A stretch of 64,000 bases of DNA, from the NCBI RefSeq assembly GCF_965363235.1, contig NC_134844.1, positions 91,102,664-91,166,663 on the forward strand. Direction: 5' to 3'. The stretch comes from Mytilus galloprovincialis (taxonomy: Eukaryota > Mollusca > Bivalvia > Mytilida > Mytilidae). The notes beneath the pieces were generated by a model that worked only from the letters and a program-made list of their open reading frames with translations, did no database searches and was not told the origin of the DNA. The translations under genes and the position numbers were made by a program. This document shows, one piece after another, positions 59,809-64,000 of this stretch; the first letter of the stretch is position 1, and the number at the start of each line of letters is the position of its first letter.

Positions 59809-60735
59809 TTAGTTATGTTTTAATTTGCTAATGACAATATCAATATTAGTGCCAATGTGAACTATATTCAGAGATCTTATTACAATATTGGTACGATAAC
59901 CCTTACTTATAAGTTTGTTTAAAGGTTCGATGAGTTTACAAGGATCACATAGTGATTTCCTCGCTTTAAGTACAATATTACCATAAAATTTAGGATGTGA
60001 AATACCATTTTTAATAAGCTTTCTACAGGTATAGCCAAATTTACTAATCAAATCTTTGTATCTATGAAAGAATTTAGTAAAAGTTTTAAGTAATTTATTG
60101 TATCGAAATCCCTGACACAACAATTTACCAGTGATGCATTGATTACGTTCGTTAAAATCTATGACATCAGAACACACACGGGCAAACCGAACGAGTTGCG
60201 ATATATAAACACCGTATGATGGAGCCAAAGGCACATCGCCGTCTAAAAAAGGAAAATTAACAATAGGAAATGAAAAATCGTCTCTTTTGTCGTAAATTTT
60301 AGTGTGAAGTTTCCCGTTTGAAATTGAAATGTCTAAATCTAGAAAAGGACAACTGCTGCTGTTTATGTTAGGTTTAGTTAAAGTAAGTTCGTTTGGGTAA
60401 ATTTCTGAAGTATATTTAGAGAACTCTGGATTATTCAACGAAAAAATATCATCCAGATAACGGTAGGTATTTTTGAATGTATCAACCAAATGTAACAATG
60501 ATGGGTCTTTACTGAGTTTGGTCATAAACTGAGATTCATAGCAATATAGAAATAAATCTGCTATTAAAGGGGCACAGTTGGTGCCCATAGGAATACATGT
60601 ACCTACTACCTGACGATACACTTTATCGCCGAAACGTACATAAATGTTATCAAGCAGAAAGTTTAAAGCTTCAATCATATCCTCACATGATTTTTTTTCT
60701 TTCCGAATCACCAATTGCTTGTATAAATGCTGCAT
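59809..60735 (-). CDS. Penelope-like reverse transcriptase, C-terminal two thirds
   Basis: 308 residues open from a Met at 60735 to the stop at 59809. IPMGTNCAPLIADLFLYCYE then YRYLDDIFSLN give the RT catalytic core, followed by LDLDISISNGKLHTKIYDKR, FPIVNFPFLDGDVPLAPSYG and a C-terminus with CKLIEPLNKLISKGY. No GIY-YIG endonuclease is visible within the frame. The N-terminal RT region (as at 49151) is missing or lies in another exon. There are no internal stops, making this the best preserved of the Penelope copies. The opening Met is probably not the original start. It lies next to a segment (61008-61160) that also adjoins the Penelope fragment at 49.5 kb. Confidence 0.85.
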   Translation of the reverse strand: MQHLYKQLVIRKEKKSCEDMIEALNFLLDNIYVRFGDKVYRQVVGTCIPMGTNCAPLIADLFLYCYESQFMTKLSKDPSLLHLVDTFKNTYRYLDDIFSLNNPEFSKYTSEIYPNELTLTKPNINSSSCPFLDLDISISNGKLHTKIYDKRDDFSFPIVNFPFLDGDVPLAPSYGVYISQLVRFARVCSDVIDFNERNQCITGKLLCQGFRYNKLLKTFTKFFHRYKDLISKFGYTCRKLIKNGISHPKFYGNIVLKARKSLCDPCKLIEPLNKLISKGYRTNIVIRSLNIVHIGTNIDIVISKLKHN

Positions 60736-60858
60736 TCATTGAATACATTTATTATTTTGTTAATCACCGATTGCTGGTTAAATTTCTACTTCATTAAATG
60801 CAGTTGTCAAAATTTTGTGCAGGAAATCATTATAGTCTACTGAATTTGTAAAGTGGAT

Positions 60859-60921
60859 TTCAGTGAGCAGCTGTTTAAGACAGGGAGACTTCAGTGAGCA
60901 GCTGGTTAATACAGGGAGACA
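60859..60921 (+). repeat. 33-bp tandem duplication and adjacent hairpin
   Basis: TCAGTGAGCAGCTG and ACAGGGAGAC occur twice. A perfect 10-bp stem, TGTCGCCTGA with TCAGGCGACA, follows at 60964-60999. Confidence 0.85.
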
Positions 60922-61070
60922 AATATGCGCAATACGACAGAAGTGATAAATACAAAATGTATGTGTCGCCTGAACTATAATATAAATTGTCAGGCGACAC
61001 AAATATTTATAAAACAGACAACACATTATAACTTGGCGTTTGTTTTTTTTAAATATTCCATATGTACACA

Positions 61071-61175
61071 CACCTCTTCCATCCGTCAAAATGTAATCTT
61101 CAATTCTATGTGTCTGGTCTCTGACTTTTCTGGCAATATCAGTTGTATTTGATTCGTCCTCATTCAAGCGTAACA
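61071..61175 (-). pseudogene. Candidate exon of unknown family beside the Penelope ORF
   Basis: On the minus strand the frame reads LNEDESNTTDIARKV then RDQTHRIEDYILTDGRG, ending at a GTGTGT donor. The same segment is present at 49527-49675. I do not recognise the protein. Its repeated association with Penelope sequence suggests an upstream exon of that element. The surrounding ORF is open over 60778-61215. Confidence 0.4.
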
Positions 61176-61640
61176 ATTTAGGAGAAAGCCTACATATATA
61201 TAAATACTGTAACAATTTAGGAGAAAGCCTACAGATAAATACTGTAACAATTTAGGATAAAGCCTACAGATAAATACGTGCGAGAATTTCTCGTTGCATT
61301 GAGGACCTGTTGGTGACAGACCTTCTGTTGTTGTTTGCTCTATGGTCGGGTTGTTGTCTCTTTGACACATTCCCCATTTCCATTCTCAATTTTACTGTAA
61401 CAACTTAGGAGACAGCCTACAGATAAATACTGTAACAATTTAGGAGAAAGCCTACAGATAAATACTGTAACAATTTAGGAGAAAGCCTACAGATAAATAC
61501 TGTAACAATTTAGGAGAAAGCCTACAGATAAATACTGTAACAATTTAGGAGAAAGCCTACAGATAAATACTGTAACAATTTAGGAGAAAAGCCTACAGAT
61601 AAATACTGTAACAATTTAAGAGAAAGCCTACTTATAAATA
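61160..61640 (+). repeat. 35-bp minisatellite interrupted by a Penelope tail end
   Basis: Unit CTGTAACAATTTAGGAGAAA then GCCTACAGATAAATA. Units lie at 61160-61278 and 61394-61640. In between, 61279-61393 is the terminal part of the family C tail (GTGCGAGAATTTCTCG, GGTCGGGTTGTTGTCTCTTT, CCCCATTTCCATTCTCAATT). Confidence 0.9.
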
Positions 61641-61815
61641 AGTTTTTATTTGAAAGTTACCAACCTTTTACCACTTAAATGCGTATTTTCACCTTTCTTT
61701 ACCCAAACAGAAAACTTTCCACGGAGACGTGGATTGAATCTCTTCCAAATATTTCCAAAACGTTCATGTAAATTGATGGTGTAATGTTTTATAAAAAAGT
61801 TATTGACCAATCAAA

Positions 61816-61928
61816 TCGGTATATATCATTTCATCTGCACGGTCGGGATGACCCATTAACTAGAACTCCTACGTCGCTCGGGTGAAGTAGGATCACCGGA
61901 GCCGTGCAGATTAAGTGACATATACCGA
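61816..61928. mobile_element. Small inverted-repeat element
   Basis: TCGGTATATATCATTTCATC and CTGCACGG on the left pair with CCGTGCAG and TTAAGTGACATATACCGA on the right. Confidence 0.65.
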
Positions 61929-62675
61929 CTTGCTTAGTCAATAGCTAAAACATAACATACCTACATAAAATTGGTGTACAAGTAAATGCTGTTACTTAGA
62001 TTACAAAACGTATCTTATGGTGCTTCTATTCACGGGTGTAATTCGGTATATCGAGAGAAATGATCGTGAAAGAATAACTAACGGTGATCATGGTGATCAA
62101 GTATTGCGATCGGATCGTGAATGCAATTAAGTATTTATTTATTCTACTTCCAAATCTGTGAAAAATTTGCTGTATTTTCAAAAGGTGGAACAAATCAGAA
62201 AAAAATATGTCTGTCAAAATGATTCAACTGCCTTAATAATACTGTGCACTAAGTTAAAGAAAAATGTAGTACTTTTTAAGAAAACACAAAAGGCGACACG
62301 CAATCCTACGAGAATCATTAAGAAAAATCACGTTTTGTATTCATAATGTTCATAATCCAATATATCATGATATATTTGAAACTTAAGCTTTAATGTATCA
62401 GATAGTCCAGTAAAATAAAAGTATGTTATTACTTGAAAAAGTTCATATTAATTTTGAAAAAGTAAATTATAGTTGATTTTTAATCAAAATTGGTCGTGAA
62501 AAATCATTCAACGCATTATTTTGCTCGTGAAAGACAAGGCGTGACCAGACTTAATGATAAAAAAAACAGTATTTCTTTTACCAGTTGATATACTTGTAAT
62601 TAGTTGAAGCATGTATTTGTTTACTAAGAACGTATGTTTATGCTTTTTTTTTGGTGATATATAAATATACGTAGG
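61929..62675. other. No gene recognised
   Basis: AT-rich sequence with short open frames only. Confidence 0.5.
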
Positions 62676-62965
62676 ACTCTAAAGTGCGATGTGGACGCTA
62701 AAACGCGATGGTCACGCTAAAGTTCGATGGTCTACGCTAATGTGCGATGGTTTGATACGATAAAGTACGATGGTCTGTGTTATTAAATGGACCACACTAA
62801 ATTGCGATGTGGACGCTGAAACGCGATGGTCACGCTAAAGTCCGATGGTCTACGCTAATGTGCGATGGTCTACGCTAATGTGCGATGGTTTGATACGCCA
62901 AAGTACGATGGTCTGTGTTATTAAATGGACCACGCTAAAGTCCGATGGCTCAATACGGTAAAGTG
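62676..62965 (+). repeat. Minisatellite of GCGATGGTCTACGCTAA units in a ~130-bp super-unit
   Basis: Units of about 16-18 bp (variants of GTGCGATGGTCTACGCTAAT) repeat about 17 times. A longer block, from TGCGATGTGGACGCTAAAAC to GTGTTATTAAATGGACCAC, occurs twice. Confidence 0.88.
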
Positions 62966-63851
62966 CGTTTTTACGACAACACATCAATTGAAATCAACAA
63001 AAATGAATGAAAAAGCGGATTACCTTAAAAGTGATGCTGCGAATGAGACACTTTGAAAACCACATTTTTCAGTAGTTCGGTAAAATTAATTGATAAAGTA
63101 ATATAAACTTATTGTTGCTTGTTGAACGTACAGTGGCAAATATCACATGCATATACAGGACGATACGAGTACGTATGATCATTTGATCATTTATTCTACA
63201 ATGCTACATGTAACAAGGCATCCAAGTTAATAAGACCAACTGGAGCGTAAATTGTCGAAAAGTAAAATCTCTTTGTACATGTATATATAATGCGTATTAA
63301 CATTGTTACAGTAAATGTTAATTACTACACTTTCATACCACAACAAATACTGTATTGTTTCATGTATCACTTATATTTGTATCCATATAACAAAAAAAAA
63401 AATGAAAAGGAATAATTTTGCAATACCTTTTGAATACTATAACTTTTTAGATATTTAGACATATTAAGACTAATTTAGTAGATGTTGATAATATCCACTT
63501 GACATGCTTGAAATTCTATCAGATTACTTTTGGAGCAGTTATGAGCCTTTGAAGCATGCTCACAAAGGTTCTTTTGGTGAAATCATTTTCATATTGGTCA
63601 AAAATTTTCTTTGCTTCGACCAGCTTTGGAGGAAATATAATCAAAGAATTGATAAAAATCAGCACAGAAGTTTACTTCCTTAATGTAGCTCATCTAGCCC
63701 CAAGCATCATGTCAGGCATTGTCATTACTAAAAACCAATAAATGGATTCAAATCTGAGGAACAATTCGACATTTTAACAAAAAAATTACTAATGATACTG
63801 ACGATCCACCACAAAGTAATATAAATAGAACCATCCAATAGTAAGCAAGTA
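62966..63851. other. No gene recognised
   Basis: AT-rich sequence; the 61-codon frame at 63556-63741 has no recognisable motif. Confidence 0.5.
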
Positions 63852-63967
63852 CAGGGGCGGATCCAGACATTTTTAAAAGGGTTTCCAACTATATGTCCCC
63901 ATTCAAATGCATTGATCGGCCAAACAAAAAAAGGGGGGGTTCCAACTCCTGAACCTTGGATCTGCCA
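63852..63967. mobile_element. Short hAT-like MITE
   Basis: The left end CAGGGGCGGATCCAG is the same terminus as the element at 55140. The right end TGGATCTGCCA is a weaker complement. Confidence 0.55.
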
Positions 63968-63983
63968 ATTAAATACATATTAA

Positions 63984-64000
63984 AAAGATGGGGGATGATT
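63984..64000 (+). repeat. Start of a family A repeat cut by the window edge
   Basis: AAAGATGGGGGATGATT matches the beginning of the copy at 48084. Confidence 0.5.

Overview
This is a eukaryotic, AT-rich, repeat-dense window. Coding sequence is split by GT-AG introns, and most of it belongs to transposable elements. From memory, the two most frequent dispersed repeats (called A and B here) are typical of marine mussels (Mytilidae), so a bivalve close to Mytilus is the best guess. That is recollection, not a database result. I recognise no ordinary host housekeeping gene, rRNA or functional tRNA.

Layout. 1-4.4 kb: a seven-exon gene for a protein with a PHD-like finger, a FLYWCH zinc finger and a MULE-type transposase domain. 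5.4-9.0 kb: copy 1 of a roughly 2.4 kb module (promoter side, first exon and start of intron 1 of a DUF6589-type transposase gene), later broken by a 5'-truncated LINE and a tRNA-derived SINE. 11.2-18.4 kb: a second, diverged DUF6589 gene fragment on the minus strand, rebuilt as seven phase-consistent exons. 19.6-29.5 kb: copy 2 of the module followed by the rest of a plus-strand DUF6589 gene. 30.35-40.25 kb: a RecQ-type helicase gene on the minus strand, tail to tail with it. The pair resembles the helicase-bearing Academ DNA transposons (AcademH). The helicase is broken by a 300-bp foldback element with a perfect 9-bp target duplication. Its large first intron holds a TIR element with a LINE inside and a 1.9 kb hAT-like element carrying a block of GATATC palindromes.

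40.3-41.1 kb: the catalytic half of a tyrosine recombinase, starting at a splice acceptor directly beside the broken 5' end of the helicase. 41.96-47.65 kb: about 63 copies of a 90-bp satellite with higher-order structure; its very long open frames are by-products of a period divisible by three. 49-62 kb: three decayed Penelope-like reverse transcriptase copies, their tails, many dispersed repeats, and tandem arrays with periods of 48, 117 and 35 bp. A hAT-like element sits inside one Penelope copy, and a 1,374-bp TIR element with TATA duplications sits inside a family B repeat. 62-64 kb: a minisatellite, a small hAT-like element and the start of a family A repeat.

Only the transposase and helicase appear to work together: as the two convergent genes of one large DNA transposon, now disabled. 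The rest is a stratified record of insertions whose relative ages can be read from the nesting.
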